Shown piece after piece: positions 43,533 to 53,909 of a stretch of 55,044 nucleotides of DNA (positions are counted from its first letter, which is position 1; the number at the start of each line of letters is the position of its first letter). The notes under the pieces were generated by a model. It saw nothing but the letters and a program-made list of their open reading frames with translations, was not told the DNA's origin and ran no database searches. The stretch is from Pirellulales bacterium (GTDB taxonomy: Bacteria; Planctomycetota; Planctomycetia; Pirellulales; JANQPP01), in contig JANQPP010000021.1 of the NCBI GenBank assembly GCA_028289405.1, positions 1 through 55,044 of the forward strand, written 5' to 3'. The position numbers and the translations under genes are program-made.

Positions 43533-43802
43533 GTGGCTACATCATTCGTTAGATGTAGCAAAGGTGTCGGGCCTGGCGGCTATCGCCATCCGCGGTCAGT
43601 GGGCGATGAGGGACTCGAACAACTCCGCGATCTACCGGGTAAAACGCTGGTTTTTCGTCGAAGCGGCGCATATTCCGGCGCACTTGACGGCAAAAACGCT
43701 GACTTTTCTCCCGAATTGCCGGCGGTCGTCGAAGCCTGGCCCCGACTGCCGGAATCGATCCGCGCCGCCATCCTGGCTATGATTCGCGCGGGAGGGAGGT
43801 GA
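43533..43802 (+). pseudogene. Possible integrase C-terminal tail relic
   Basis: The frame reads GDEGLEQLRDLPGKT..., then FSPELPAVVEAWPRLPESIRAAILAMIRAGG and a stop. From memory, planctomycete tyrosine recombinases often end in a similar 'L..VV.AWP.LP..IRA.ILAM..A' tail. No catalytic recombinase part is present upstream, so this would be only the tail left at a former integration site. The evidence is weak. Confidence 0.3.
43600..43620 (-). other. tRNA 3'-end-like sequence (possible att relic)
   Basis: On the minus strand it reads GTTCGAGTCCCTCATCGCCCA, which resembles the T-loop and acceptor end of a tRNA starting GGGCGAT (valine-like). The 5' half does not fold as a tRNA. Such fragments mark integration sites of genomic islands. 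Confidence 0.35.
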
Positions 43803-43889
43803 GGATAAGCGTTCGAAATATCCCCCATGGCCGATAAGAGTCTGAATTTGTGCCGGCTGCAAGCTGTCCGATGCGGTCGACGTCTTCGA

Positions 43890-46800
43890 TCACGAATCAT
43901 TTACTAGCCCATTGGCCATCAGTTCGGCTTGGCGAATCACCAGTTGCGTGGCCGCTTCCTGTGCATCGGGCGGGTAGCCATACTTGGCAAGTAACCGCCG
44001 GACCGTGCGTCGCATATCGGCGCGAACGGCTTCCCGTTGTGTCCAGTCCAAGGTCGCTTTCGCCTTGATGCGGTCGGATAATTCCCGGGCAATCAGCCTC
44101 AACGTGTCATCTTGCATGACGTCGCGAGCGGAGGTGTTGTCGGCAAGCGTATCGTAGAAAGCGACTTCTTCCTCGCTGAGGCCGGATTCCTCGCCGCGCT
44201 GGATCGCGTCGCGGATCGTCCGAGCGAGGCCAATGAGTTCTTCGATGACCTGCGCCGTGGTGATGGCCCTGTTGGTATACCGGGTCAGCGTCGCTTCGAA
44301 TGATTCGCGAAACGTACGGGACTGCACAATGTTGACGCGTTCACGGCAACGGATCTGGTCGTTGAGCAACTTGCGCAATGTCTCCAGCGCAAGGTTTTTG
44401 TGTGGCAACGCGGCGAGACGATCGAGAAAGTCCTGCGAGAGAATCCCGATGTTTTGGTCGGCGAGGCCGGCAGCCTGAAACAAGTCGATGACACCATCCG
44501 AGGCGATCGCGCCCGAGATGACTTGCCGGACCGCGGCGCGAGAATCCGCTGCGGGCGGCGGTCCATCGTCGGCCAGTCGCTTTCGAATCGCAGCCCGTAC
44601 GGACTGGAAGAACGCTAGGTCCTCTCGGATGTCCTCCGTCTCGGGGCGGGGAACCGAGAGCGCAAAGGCTTTTGACAAACCGGCGACCATCGTCATGAAA
44701 CGTCGCCGACCATCGTCTTGCTGGAAAACGTAGTCCGCGCCAGCGCTCACGGCGCGAAGTTGCTCTGCCTCATTCGCTTCGAGGAAACCGGCATTTTTGA
44801 ATCCGTGGAAAAAGTCGCGGAGCGTTTCATGCTGCCGCTGCATGAGAGGGACCGCTTCTTCCTGGATTTCCTCGACGGCATTTCCGGTTCCGCCGGCTTG
44901 CGTGTAGGTATGGACCGCATCCCGCAATTCGTCAGCGATTCCCAGGAAGTCCACGACCACGCCGCCCGGTTTTTCTCCGAAGACGCGGTTCACCCTGGCG
45001 ATGGCTTGCATGAGGTTATGGCCGGCCAGCGGCTTGTCGAGGTATATCGTGTGCATCGGCGGGCAGTCGAACCCGGTGAGCCACATATCGCAGACGATCA
45101 CCAGACGTAAATCGTCATCCGGAGCCTTGAACCGTTTCGCCAAAGCCTCGCGCCGCGTCTTTGTGCGGCCGTGGAACCTGATCGGCTCGATGAGGAGTGT
45201 GATCCGCTGCTGGTAGTCGGCGCTTTTCTCCCCTTTCCGTTGCGGAGGCACGCCGTCGGTCATGATCACTTTGACGACCCCCTCCGCGTCGTCAACGGCA
45301 TGCCAGTCGGGGCGCAGGGACACGATTTCGTGGTACAGGTCGATGCAGATCTTGCGACTCATGCAAACGACCATCCCTTTGCCTTCGATCGCCTCGCGGC
45401 GCTTCTCGAAGTGCTCCACGATCTCGCGGGCGACAAGCTTCAGCCGTGGCTCGGCTCCGACGAGTTCTTCGAGAGGGATACCAATATCGGCCGGAACATC
45501 TCCCAATTGATCGTCCGCCGCGGCCGCCGCTTTGATCCGATTTTCGGCTTCTGAAATGCCTTCCTCATCCGGGAGCAGTTTCACCAGCCGCATCTCGTAG
45601 TAAATCGGTACCGTGGCGTTGTCCTCAATCGCCTGTCGGATGTCGTAGATGTCGCAGTAATCGCCGAAAACCGCCTGCGTGTTCTTGTCATCCAATTCGA
45701 CGGGCGTTCCAGTGAAACCCACAAACGTGGCATGGGGAATCGCGTCCCGCATCCAGCGCGCTCCACCAACGAGGAATCCATATTGGCTGCGGTGGGCTTC
45801 GTCGGCCAAAACGACGATGTTCGACCGTTCGCTAACCGCTTGGCCGCGCTCCTCAAACTTCTGAATCGTCGTAAACACCACGCCGCCGGAAGCCCGATTC
45901 AGTTTCGCGGCGAGATCATCTCGGCTTTCCGCTTGCTCGGGAAGCTGCCGCAGCAAAGCACGTCCGGCAGCGAAGGTGCTAAAAAGCTGGCCATCGAGGT
46001 CATTCCGGTCGGTCACGACCACGATCGTCGGATTGGCCAGTTGCTCATCTGCAACCAATGCCCCGGCGAGCATCAGCATCGTCAGGCTTTTGCCGGAACC
46101 CTGTGTGTGCCAGACGACTCCGCCGCGCCCGCCTCCTGGGCCGGCGGGTGGCTTCAGCGCATCCTTGATCGATCGTCGAGCGTTGCGGACGGCTCGAAAC
46201 TGATGGTATCCGGCAATCTTTTTGATGATCTCGCCGCTGCGCTCGTCCTCTTCGAATGTGATGCAGTGCCTAAGGTAATCCACCAGTCGCGCCGGCTCGA
46301 ACAGCCCCTGGATCACGACTTCCAGCAGGTGCCGGCCCGGTTGGCGGTAGTCCTCCATGGATCGCCAGGGTGCGAAGCGGTCGACGTCGGCAGTGAGTGA
46401 TCCGACCCGCGTGGAATCGCCATCGCTGATCGCCAGCAACGCGTTGTAGACGAACAGCGGCGGAATGTGCTCCTTGTAATTCTGTAGTTGCCGGAAAGCC
46501 TTCCACAGATCCGCTTGCTCATCCGTCGGATCTTTGAGTTCGATAACCGCGATTGGCAAGCCGTTCAGGAACACGATCACGTCCGGCCGCCGGGTGGCAT
46601 TGCCACACTTCACGGTAAATTGCTGGACGGCCAGCAGGTCGTTTTGCTTGGGCTGGGCCAGATCGACGATCCAGGCCTTGCCGCCTCGCGCTTCGCCCGA
46701 CTTCGTGCGGTAGTCGACGTCGATACCGTCGGTCAGCAGCCGGTGAAACCAACGGTTGTTCTGCACCAGCGTCGGTTCCGGTGGTCGCGTGATGGTGCGG

Positions 46801-47051
46801 ATCGCCTGTTCGATGGCATCTTCGGTGAGATGCTGGTTGATCTTACGGAGCGCCGCCCGCAGGCGGGGAACGAGGACGACATCTTCGAAGTTACTGCGCT
46901 GCGGCGCCGGAGCGTCCGGCCCCAGTTCCGGGCCATATGCCAGATCGTAGCCGATCTTTTGAAACCAGCTTAGTGCAGCGCGCTCCAGGACCTGTTCACT
47001 CAGCCGGTGGCGAGTGATTTCCGAATCCCGCGTTCCCAGCGACTCACTCAT
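43890..47051 (-). CDS. hsdR: Type I restriction endonuclease subunit R (HsdR), 1053 aa
   Basis: This is the motor and nuclease subunit of a type I restriction-modification system. The N-terminal PD-(D/E)xK nuclease has [10 protein letters not shown]...VIELKDP (Asp157, Glu171, Lys173). The helicase has Walker A HTQGSGKS (about 315-322), DEAH in [19 protein letters not shown], and the late motifs [15 protein letters not shown] and [12 protein letters not shown]-terminal helical domain binds HsdM. The start at 47051 overlaps the upstream stop as ATGA; the open frame to 47225 is not used. It is the last gene of the operon. Confidence 0.95.
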   Translation of the reverse strand: MSESLGTRDSEITRHRLSEQVLERAALSWFQKIGYDLAYGPELGPDAPAPQRSNFEDVVLVPRLRAALRKINQHLTEDAIEQAIRTITRPPEPTLVQNNRWFHRLLTDGIDVDYRTKSGEARGGKAWIVDLAQPKQNDLLAVQQFTVKCGNATRRPDVIVFLNGLPIAVIELKDPTDEQADLWKAFRQLQNYKEHIPPLFVYNALLAISDGDSTRVGSLTADVDRFAPWRSMEDYRQPGRHLLEVVIQGLFEPARLVDYLRHCITFEEDERSGEIIKKIAGYHQFRAVRNARRSIKDALKPPAGPGGGRGGVVWHTQGSGKSLTMLMLAGALVADEQLANPTIVVVTDRNDLDGQLFSTFAAGRALLRQLPEQAESRDDLAAKLNRASGGVVFTTIQKFEERGQAVSERSNIVVLADEAHRSQYGFLVGGARWMRDAIPHATFVGFTGTPVELDDKNTQAVFGDYCDIYDIRQAIEDNATVPIYYEMRLVKLLPDEEGISEAENRIKAAAAADDQLGDVPADIGIPLEELVGAEPRLKLVAREIVEHFEKRREAIEGKGMVVCMSRKICIDLYHEIVSLRPDWHAVDDAEGVVKVIMTDGVPPQRKGEKSADYQQRITLLIEPIRFHGRTKTRREALAKRFKAPDDDLRLVIVCDMWLTGFDCPPMHTIYLDKPLAGHNLMQAIARVNRVFGEKPGGVVVDFLGIADELRDAVHTYTQAGGTGNAVEEIQEEAVPLMQRQHETLRDFFHGFKNAGFLEANEAEQLRAVSAGADYVFQQDDGRRRFMTMVAGLSKAFALSVPRPETEDIREDLAFFQSVRAAIRKRLADDGPPPAADSRAAVRQVISGAIASDGVIDLFQAAGLADQNIGILSQDFLDRLAALPHKNLALETLRKLLNDQIRCRERVNIVQSRTFRESFEATLTRYTNRAITTAQVIEELIGLARTIRDAIQRGEESGLSEEEVAFYDTLADNTSARDVMQDDTLRLIARELSDRIKAKATLDWTQREAVRADMRRTVRRLLAKYGYPPDAQEAATQLVIRQAELMANGLVNDS

Positions 47052-47857
47052 AACGGGTCCAGTTCGGGCAGAGCATACTCCGCGAGGATCGGATCGAATG
47101 CCTCGGTGGCGCACGGGCGGTAGTTCACCGGCCAGCAGGCATTCATCTGGCATAACAACCGCTGTTGAAAGGGAGCGCCGTGGTTGACGCGGACGACCGT
47201 GACCGCCAAAGAATTGGGTTCGCAAGTCTCATACAATTGGCATACATCGACCGCCAGGTAGCGGGGGATATAACCGATCAAATAGCGACCGATGGTGGAA
47301 TCGACGAGTTGGCCATCTTTGTCGGCAAAGGTACGCAAGGCGACGGCGTGCGCATCATGTGGATTCAGCCGATCCGGCAGCAGCGCCAAATGATCTCCGG
47401 AACGCAACTGGAGGATGGCTTCTTGGGCCGGTGGCGGCATCCAGCGGACTCCGTGGACAAAGAATCGGTTGAGATAGCATCCGTCCGCATCCGGAACCGG
47501 GCAGGGAAACACTTCCATCGGATCGGTCACGCGCCGGCCCTCGGTCACCGCCAAGAGGGCGATAGGGTCGGGCGGCTGTTGGGCATTGAATCCGCCCCAC
47601 GTCAGCCAGGCTAAGTATTCCGGTCGTGAACGGGACAGCAGCCGATTCGCGAACAGGGGAAACAGCGATTCGGATTCATAGACCTTGTCCAAATCCGGGA
47701 ACTCGTAGAACGGTTGATACTGGGGGAGCGTGCGGGCCCCTTGCAGGTACAGGAAACGCCAACCGTGGTCGAGGCGATCGAGCCGCGCCACCGGCCCCCA
47801 AAAACCATGATCCTGATCACCGGATCGTGACGCGACGTAGAGCGAATTATGCGGCAT
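47048..47857 (-). CDS. HipS-like plus HIRAN domain protein, 269 aa
   Basis: This is a two-part protein. Residues about 1-85 ([53 protein letters not shown]) resemble the N-subdomain of HipA, which in split systems is the separate antitoxin HipS. Residues about 128-225 form a HIRAN domain ([38 protein letters not shown]), a fold that binds 3' DNA ends. It follows the HipA-like kinase gene, whose intended stop lies inside this gene's first codons, and it precedes hsdR (ATGA). It may restrain the kinase and sense DNA damage or foreign DNA ends. The function is inference. Confidence 0.75.
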   Translation of the reverse strand: MPHNSLYVASRSGDQDHGFWGPVARLDRLDHGWRFLYLQGARTLPQYQPFYEFPDLDKVYESESLFPLFANRLLSRSRPEYLAWLTWGGFNAQQPPDPIALLAVTEGRRVTDPMEVFPCPVPDADGCYLNRFFVHGVRWMPPPAQEAILQLRSGDHLALLPDRLNPHDAHAVALRTFADKDGQLVDSTIGRYLIGYIPRYLAVDVCQLYETCEPNSLAVTVVRVNHGAPFQQRLLCQMNACWPVNYRPCATEAFDPILAEYALPELDPL

Positions 47858-48762
47858 GCAATGCCTCCAGGATTCTGCGTTGGTTTTCGAGAAGCAGTGC
47901 GAGGGTGAATTCCCGGCAGATCTTGCTCATGCGTTCGGAAGGGTATTCGGTTCAAAATTCCTTCCAAGTCGTTTGTTTCGATTCTACGCAGTTGCTCGGC
48001 CCATGTCCGCGCCGCCTGACGGGCCATCTCCGCGAATGCCACCGCTGCCTCCAGCGTGGAAAGCTTCTTCGCGTCATTCCCATAAAACGCCGAACGTGCG
48101 CGAGCCGCGAAATGGGGAATCCGCTGCCCGTGGTCGGAAGAATGCAGTCGCTCGTAGCGCTTTTCGTCACTCAAGTTGCGGGCCAGCGAGGCGCCGTGAT
48201 CGTAGGTGGGCGCGAGGAAATCCCCGTCGGGGCGACGGATGGCCGCCCAATTCTCGTGATGGCGGTCCTGATTGGCGAGGAACGCATCGAGGATCACGTA
48301 CCCGACAAACACCTCCAGCGCCGATTCCATGTCGGCGGGCATTCCCTGGCTCCATTCCGTCGGCGGCGGTCGCAGTTCGTCCAAGCAGCGGCCGACCGAG
48401 GTCACGGTATGTTCGCGGAATTTGTATTTTCGCTCCTCGTCCGCCGGGTAGGCCGGATCGATCTCGAATAACAGCCGGTTACCGGGGATGAGTTCCCGCG
48501 GGCGGGGCGCGCAGTTCGCGCAGATGACCCCTGGCACATCGCCCTGGATATCATGCGCCAGTTCGTAGTGGACATGCGGCAGATGCAGCAGCCGACCGAC
48601 TTCGCACGCGACCTTTTCCGCCCAATCCTCCCCCGTGCCGCGTTCTTCGGCCTTGAACAACAGGCGTTGGCCTTGAGCATCCTTGAACCAGAACTTGTGC
48701 TTGGTCCCGAGTGGTTCCGGGGCATCGGCACGGCGGGAATCGATGAGGACGATGTCAAACAT
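47847..48762 (-). CDS. HipA/HipT-like serine kinase, frameshifted near its 3' end
   Basis: This is a kinase of the HipA fold lacking the HipA N-subdomain. ATP-binding Lys37 is in LLFKAEERG, Glu54 in the alpha-helix, catalytic Asp166 in NQDRHHENW, and Asp188 in YDHGASL. As written, the frame leaves the natural path after codon 274 (ATA CCC TTC) and reads into the next gene to 47611. Skipping one base at about 47940 gives SERMSKICREFTLALLLENQ, then [10 protein letters not shown] and a stop at 47847, which fits the family length of about 304 aa. This is a 1-nt insertion, a base-call error, or +1 frameshifting on CCC-U. It overlaps hsdS by 8 bp. Confidence 0.75.
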
Positions 48763-50002
48763 CGGCCTCGCCCCCCTCCGCCGCTGGTACGGCCATCTCG
48801 CCGGAGATCAGCTTGGGGAGAAGCGTGTCGCGGATGGATGCAAGGACGCGTGATTCGTCGACGTTCGCCAAAATCATACGCAACGACGCATGAACCGCGT
48901 CCGAGAACGCCCTTGATATGTTTTCGGGCGGAAGCACAACAGCGTAGGAACTCATGTCTTTCCAATTGGTTCTGGGCATCTTTGTGCCGGTACTTGCCGC
49001 CGTCGTATAGGCGACAAAGGCATCGCTGCTGATGTGAAATAAAACGAAACCCATCCAATTTGAATTCTCAGGAGAAATAACGACGACATCCGTGCTACAA
49101 ACACCTTCGATGGGTGCCACGCAAACTTTATGGAAATAAGGGCGCAACTTTCCGAACAGGAATTCTCCCTTGCAAAACCGATGCTTGTTACTTGTTACGC
49201 TTCCAGCAACTCCCCAGACAGGAAGCGAAATATCTTTCTTTTGGATGTGTTCCAGCCCTACGTACGGTGTCTCGGTGTCGATGTCTTCAGGCTTTACCGC
49301 GCGCCGCGGATGCCTCATGACATCACCCAGCCGACCTGTTTCCCACCCCTCTGGGATCTCACCTAGTTCAGAAGCGACGAGGCGGTCGGGGAGTTGATCG
49401 AAGACGGGCTGGGGCATGCCGGGGAAATGCGTGGCGCCCGCCGCTTTCGCTCGGACCGGCTCGAAGTCGACAAACCAGGCCTGGAAAATCGCCCGCGCCA
49501 TCCCCTCCAGAATCCGATTCATCCGCCGGTTGAGTTCGATCTTGTCGTCCAGGGAGCCAAGGACAAGTACGATTTGATCCTGAATATGGCGCGGCGGAGT
49601 GCGAATCGGAATTCGATTCATGTTCCCCTGAGTAAGTTTCGGCATTGCCGATCCAGTCAGGTAGCCACTGATGTTGGTATCCGCGAGAGCATAATTGAGG
49701 AATCGCGTTGTAGCACGGCCGTTACCTTGGACGATGTGCGCATGGTTATTGACCCAAAATCTTCCCGACGCAAGAAAAGCAACTGGGGTTTGCCTTGAAC
49801 GTAAATTCTCCCCATCTTCAGCGATTAATAGGTACTCGCCATCGAACAAGTAGCCGTCAACATAATCCACCACCCCGGATGCACCGTAGTAAGGATATGG
49901 ACCGGGCTTGCGGTCTGCCTGCTTCACTGGAACTCGCACGGAATCGTAATTGTTCGTCAACTCGCCAAGAGTCACTTCCTCCCAAGACTCGCTAACCGCC
50001 AT
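48755..50002 (-). CDS. hsdS: Type I restriction specificity subunit (HsdS), 415 aa
   Basis: This subunit chooses the DNA target. It has two target-recognition domains: the first begins SWEEVTLGELTNNY (about 5-20), the second EIPEGWETGRLGDVM (about 215-230). Each is followed by a long conserved helix (QDQIVLVLGSLDDKIELNRRMN at about 143-163, and the C-terminal SDAVHASLRMILANVDES... LRDTLLPKLISGE). The motif AMPKLTQGNMNRIPI is typical. The ATG at 50002 has AAGGA 8 nt upstream. Codon use in the TRDs (48.9-49.3 kb and 49.6-49.9 kb) looks more AT-rich, as is common for exchanged TRDs. Confidence 0.92.
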   Translation of the reverse strand: MAVSESWEEVTLGELTNNYDSVRVPVKQADRKPGPYPYYGASGVVDYVDGYLFDGEYLLIAEDGENLRSRQTPVAFLASGRFWVNNHAHIVQGNGRATTRFLNYALADTNISGYLTGSAMPKLTQGNMNRIPIRTPPRHIQDQIVLVLGSLDDKIELNRRMNRILEGMARAIFQAWFVDFEPVRAKAAGATHFPGMPQPVFDQLPDRLVASELGEIPEGWETGRLGDVMRHPRRAVKPEDIDTETPYVGLEHIQKKDISLPVWGVAGSVTSNKHRFCKGEFLFGKLRPYFHKVCVAPIEGVCSTDVVVISPENSNWMGFVLFHISSDAFVAYTTAASTGTKMPRTNWKDMSSYAVVLPPENISRAFSDAVHASLRMILANVDESRVLASIRDTLLPKLISGEMAVPAAEGGEADV

Positions 50003-50135
50003 AACCACTTCCTTCCAACAATGCCTTGCTCTGTTCCCCGCGTGATGCCGCTGAGGCCAGGCACTCGCAAACCTCCGCCGTCATGAGCAGCGTGGGCGCG
50101 GTGAATCGCACGCTGTGGGTGGGCCGTTCATGCAT
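49992..50135 (-). CDS. Small operon ORF between rhuM-like and hsdS, 47 aa
   Basis: This short ORF starts at 50135, overlapping the rhuM-like gene by 8 bp, and ends inside the hsdS start. The product ([20 protein letters not shown]...) is soluble and unrecognised. It keeps the tight overlapping arrangement of the operon, which is the main support. It may be a translational coupler or a real small protein. Confidence 0.45.
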   Translation of the reverse strand: MHERPTHSVRFTAPTLLMTAEVCECLASAASRGEQSKALLEGSGYGG

Positions 50136-51177
50136 CGCGGTCGTTCTCCGGCGGCAGTTGCTGCTCGATGTCTTGGGCGAAGCGGTCAAATTCGCTGCTG
50201 GGCTGAGTTGCTTCCAGCCGTCGCTGGTGCACCGTGTACTGATCGAACTGTTCGATCGCCAAACGATCGGCGATCTTCTTTTGGACCTTGCCCGCATGCT
50301 GTAGCACCGCACGCTCGTTGAATTCCAGGAACGCGTCGAGCCGTTCGATCCATTGAGCCATCGTCATGGTTTTGCGGCGCTGGGCCTGATCTTCGGCGAA
50401 GTCCAGATACATCGTCACGATCCGGTTCAGATCGCGCAATTCGGTGTCTGAGAGATAGTTCTTGGCGACCGTCACGTCCCCTTTGCGGATCTTCCCGCCC
50501 GGGGCGTTTTTCCAGGTCGTCAGGCCCATGTGGGACTGCGCAGCATCCGCCCGGGACTGGATGATTTCCGCGTCCGTCATGCCGGTGATCGCCCATTCGA
50601 GCTTGTTTTGAACGGTGGCGAAGAACTCTTGCGTCAGTTCCGCTTTCGAGTCGTAGTCGATGCTGGTGGCGTAGATGTCCGTGATCTTTTGGTAAAAGCG
50701 GCGTTCCGAGGCCCGGATGTCCCGGATGCGCTCCAGCAGTTCGTCGAAATAGTCTTGCCCGAACGTGGTTTCCGCCGCCTTCAGTCGCTCGTCATCCAGG
50801 ACGAACCCTTTGACGAGATACTCCCTCAAGGTTTTCGTGGCCCAGCGGCGAAACTGCGTCCCGCGCGAGCTTCGCACTCGATAGCCGATGGCCAGGATCA
50901 TATCGAGGTTGTAGTGTTTTGTGCGGTATGCCTTCCCATCGGCTGCAGTTGTCAAGTAATCCTTGACAACTGCCTCTTCCTGTAACTCGCTGTCGGACAA
51001 GATGTTGCGAATATGCAGGCTGATGTTCTGCTTGGAAGTCTCAAACAGTTCGGCAATCGAGGACTGCGGCATCCAGACCGTCTGGCCAGCGACAAGCAAG
51101 CGGACGCGGGTGACGCCGTCTTCGGTCTGGTAAAACAGAAAATCCCCTTCGGCAAGGTTGGGCGTCAGATCGGTCAT
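50128..51177 (-). CDS. RhuM-family protein, 349 aa
   Basis: This is a virulence-protein RhuM family member, of unknown biochemical role, often found in phage and restriction loci. The N terminus has the family pattern [41 protein letters not shown], and [24 protein letters not shown]. The C-terminal part is helical with [18 protein letters not shown] and basic segments, possibly binding nucleic acid. The start at 51177 overlaps the hsdM stop by ATGA. The start given by the long open frame (51258) lies inside hsdM and is rejected. Confidence 0.87.
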   Translation of the reverse strand: MTDLTPNLAEGDFLFYQTEDGVTRVRLLVAGQTVWMPQSSIAELFETSKQNISLHIRNILSDSELQEEAVVKDYLTTAADGKAYRTKHYNLDMILAIGYRVRSSRGTQFRRWATKTLREYLVKGFVLDDERLKAAETTFGQDYFDELLERIRDIRASERRFYQKITDIYATSIDYDSKAELTQEFFATVQNKLEWAITGMTDAEIIQSRADAAQSHMGLTTWKNAPGGKIRKGDVTVAKNYLSDTELRDLNRIVTMYLDFAEDQAQRRKTMTMAQWIERLDAFLEFNERAVLQHAGKVQKKIADRLAIEQFDQYTVHQRRLEATQPSSEFDRFAQDIEQQLPPENDRDA

Positions 51178-52859
51178 GCGTCCTCCTCCAGGGGAAAACC
51201 GAGGCTGGCCAGGTTTTGGCGAATGGTGGACTGCAGCGACTGCGCCTCGGCGAAACAATCGGCCAACTCCGCCGACAGCCGCTGCATCTTCTCCTCGAAC
51301 GGTTCACCGTCGTCTTCGATGTCCGCGGCGCCAACGTAACGGCCCGGCGTCAGGACGAAGCCATGCTTTTGGATTTCCTCCAGCGTCGCCGATTTGCAGA
51401 AGCCGGCGATGTCCTGGTACTCGCCCGCATCCGGTTCGCCCCGCCAGGCGTGATAGGTGCCGGCGATTTGGCCGATGTCGCTGTCGGCGGGGAGTGGATA
51501 CGTGTCCCGCCCGGAGAGGACCCGCAGCGTGCGGGTCTGCATGGTGCCCAGGTTTCGCGCGTCGATGAACAGGGTTTCGCCGTGCCGGTCGCAGCCGGGC
51601 GGTTTGAGCTTCTTGCCCGACTTGTCCCGCGTCACGAACCACAAGCAAACCGGGATGCCGGTGGTCAAGAACAACTGCGTCGGCATGGCGACAATGCAAT
51701 CGATCAGATCGGCCTCGACGATCTTTTGCCGGATCTCGCCTTCACTGCCGGTGTTCGAGGAGAGGGAGCCGTTGGCCATCACGAACCCGGCGATCCCGCC
51801 GCCGCGACCGTTCGGCGGAGCGAGGTGATGGATGAAGTGTTGAATCCAGGCGTAGTTGGCGTTGCCGATCGGCGGCACGCCGTACTTCCAGCGGACATCG
51901 TCCCGCAGCAATTGGCCCGACCAGTCCGAGACGTTGAAGGGCGGATTGGCCAGGATGTAATCGGCCTTCAGGTCGGGATGCAGATCCCGGACAAAGCTAT
52001 CGGCCGGCTGTTGGCCGAGGTTGGCTTCGATCCCCCGGATGGCCAGGTTCATGTGGGCCAGGCGCCAGGTCGTGGGATTCGATTCCTGGCCGAAAATGGA
52101 GATGTCCCGCTTGGCCTTGGACCTCGCCTTACCGTTGCCGTTCCCCGAGGCATGCGACTGGACGAACCGCACCGACTGCACGAACATCCCCCCGGAACCG
52201 CAGCAGGGATCATAGACGCGGCCGGCGTACGGTTCGATCATTTCCACCAACAGGCGGACGACGGAACTGGGGGTGAAGAATTCCCCGCCGAGCTTGCCTT
52301 CGGCCGCGGCGAACTTGCCAAGGAAATACTCGTAAACGCGGCCCAGAACGTCCTTGGCTTGGGCCTGATCGGTGCCGATGGCGATCGAGGCGATCTGGTC
52401 GATCAGCCCGCCGAGCCGTTCCTGCGAGATGCCGCGGCGGGCATAATCCCGAGGCAACTTCCCCTTGAGTTTCGGGTTGTCCCGCTCGATGGCGTGCATC
52501 GCATCGTCGATGATTGCGGCGACGTTCGCATGCTTCCCCTGGTTTTGGATGTACGTCCAGCGTGCCTCGGGCGGGACCCAGAACACATTTTCCGCCATGT
52601 ATTCGTCACGATCTTCCAGGAGCCGGTTCGCGGCCTCCCCGACGATCCCGTCGCTGGCCAATTCATCCTCCAGCGCGTTTCTGCGGGCGAGGAACGCATC
52701 GGAGATGTACTTCAGGAAGATGAGGCCGAGTACGACATGCTTGTACTCCGCCGCGTCGATGGTGCCGCGCAGTTTGTCCGCGGCTTGCCAAAGCTGTTCC
52801 GGATCCACGCCTAACTCTTTGGTATCGGCCGGTTTGGCGGGGGATTCCTTCTTTGCCAT
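51174..52859 (-). CDS. hsdM: Type I restriction-modification methyltransferase (HsdM), 561 aa
   Basis: This is an adenine-N6 DNA methyltransferase. The helical N-terminal HsdM domain (about 15-165: [31 protein letters not shown]) is followed by the SAM-binding and catalytic domain. Motif I is [12 protein letters not shown] (about 217-228), and motif IV is ANPPF (about 306-310, the NPPF signature). First gene of the operon; upstream (52860 onward) a promoter is expected, but none is clear. Length is slightly above the usual 500-540 aa. Confidence 0.95.
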   Translation of the reverse strand: MAKKESPAKPADTKELGVDPEQLWQAADKLRGTIDAAEYKHVVLGLIFLKYISDAFLARRNALEDELASDGIVGEAANRLLEDRDEYMAENVFWVPPEARWTYIQNQGKHANVAAIIDDAMHAIERDNPKLKGKLPRDYARRGISQERLGGLIDQIASIAIGTDQAQAKDVLGRVYEYFLGKFAAAEGKLGGEFFTPSSVVRLLVEMIEPYAGRVYDPCCGSGGMFVQSVRFVQSHASGNGNGKARSKAKRDISIFGQESNPTTWRLAHMNLAIRGIEANLGQQPADSFVRDLHPDLKADYILANPPFNVSDWSGQLLRDDVRWKYGVPPIGNANYAWIQHFIHHLAPPNGRGGGIAGFVMANGSLSSNTGSEGEIRQKIVEADLIDCIVAMPTQLFLTTGIPVCLWFVTRDKSGKKLKPPGCDRHGETLFIDARNLGTMQTRTLRVLSGRDTYPLPADSDIGQIAGTYHAWRGEPDAGEYQDIAGFCKSATLEEIQKHGFVLTPGRYVGAADIEDDGEPFEEKMQRLSAELADCFAEAQSLQSTIRQNLASLGFPLEEDA

Positions 52860-53169
52860 GGGGGACTCCTACCCAAAACCTTCGAACCATCTTTAGCGGA
52901 GCGTCAGGGTACGATGCGGTGACTTTCGGACTCCGCTGATATTTTGCGGGCCTGCCGTTTCCGTCGGTTATCGCCGGAAACGGAAGTGCCAAACATACCG
53001 GATCTTGGCAGGACGTGCTGCAAAACAACGCGATACGTCTGGCGGCTACCATAGAAGCTGCCGACAATCGATGCCAGGGCGATGCTTTGGTTGGGGCATG
53101 TGACGTTTGGAAGGCGGGCACCGGTGCACCACGGCCCATGGCATGACCGCTTCGATATTCCCAATTTCT
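52860..53169. other. Upstream region of the restriction operon
   Basis: No supported gene lies here. It should carry the hsdM promoter. Minus-strand open frames (for example 52663-53139 and 53046-53396) lack recognisable domains and overlap hsdM or the repeat block. Confidence 0.4.
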
Positions 53170-53240
53170 TGAAAAAAGACGCGTGATGTCGCCATCCGGT
53201 CTACGGCCGCCAGTCTGGGGAAATAAAACCTGCCCTCCCC
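53170..53240. repeat. 72-nt phage-associated block, copy 2
   Basis: This is about 76% identical to 6006-6077 in the same strand orientation, including TCCGGTCTAC and the C-rich right end. It lies 200 bp upstream of the broken P27 terminase gene. Relative to the terminase genes the block is inverted here compared with copy 1, so the second element has been rearranged. Confidence 0.55.
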
Positions 53241-53439
53241 TTTGGACTCCTGTTTTCCCGAGCGTGCAGACTCACGCGGCATGCCTGATACGGGTGCGCC
53301 GGCGTCCCGAGGGCAGTTTGAGGCGGGGAGGGGGTCGGAAACTTTTGAAGTCGAGGGCCAAACCGCCGCCCAAGCGTCACGCAAAGAAACATCCAAATAG
53401 AAAATTCGTTAATCTGGGAAACCTAAAAGAGGAGTTGTC

Positions 53440-53831
53440 ATGACTCGAGGGCCGTACGCCCAAACTGGAACCCGATCCGTCCTCCACGATGCCTTCCATG
53501 CCGGAGGGCATGACGGTCGCGGTTCAACAGGTGTGGACAGCACTCACACCGGAGCTTGAAAGCTTGGGAATCTTATCCAACTTGGATGCCGGCCTGTTGC
53601 ACAGCTACTGCAATGTGACGGCCTTGCTGCAAGCTGCCGCAGCGGAAGCAGCGGAGTTGGGACCGACGAGAAAGGGCCGCGAAGTGCGTGGACAAGTATG
53701 CGGCTACGGCCTTGCGGTTGGGGCAAGAGTTAGGTTTGTCCCCTGCCAGTCGGAAACGGATGGAAATCCATCTGCCCAAAGAGGGCGAGGAATACGACAA
53801 CGATTTCCGTTTCTTCGGCCACGGCGGGTGA
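53440..53831 (+). pseudogene. P27-family terminase small subunit, two frameshifts
   Basis: A strong GAGGAG site precedes the ATG at 53440, which reads MTRGP. One base too many near 53453 shifts the frame to PKLEPDP, then MPEGMTVAVQQVWTALTPEL and GILSNLDAGLLHSYCN, the P27 helical core. Another single-base shift near 53672 leads to DKYAATALRLGQELGLSPAS and a natural end at 53831. Joined, the three frames give about 130 residues with all P27 landmarks, including GLSPAS. It is therefore a decayed terminase gene, distinct from that at 5563. Confidence 0.75.
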
Positions 53832-53909
53832 TCTTGGACGGCTTCACCCGGCAGGCAAGGCGGCGTGCATCGCCGCTGGATCGATCTTTGACAATTCGGA
53901 AAGTATCAT

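Larger units (their letters stand above)
43230..43889. other. 660-bp stretch with integration-site relics
   Basis: There is no intact gene. It contains an ORF remnant resembling the C-terminal tail of planctomycete integrases (43533-43802) and a 21-nt sequence resembling a tRNA 3' end (43600-43620), both listed separately. It forms the left border of the restriction operon. Confidence 0.4.

Noticed and set aside
51216..52814. 532-aa open frame antisense to hsdM
   Set aside because: It mirrors the codon pattern of a well-supported hsdM gene with all catalytic motifs; no recognisable domain in the antisense product.
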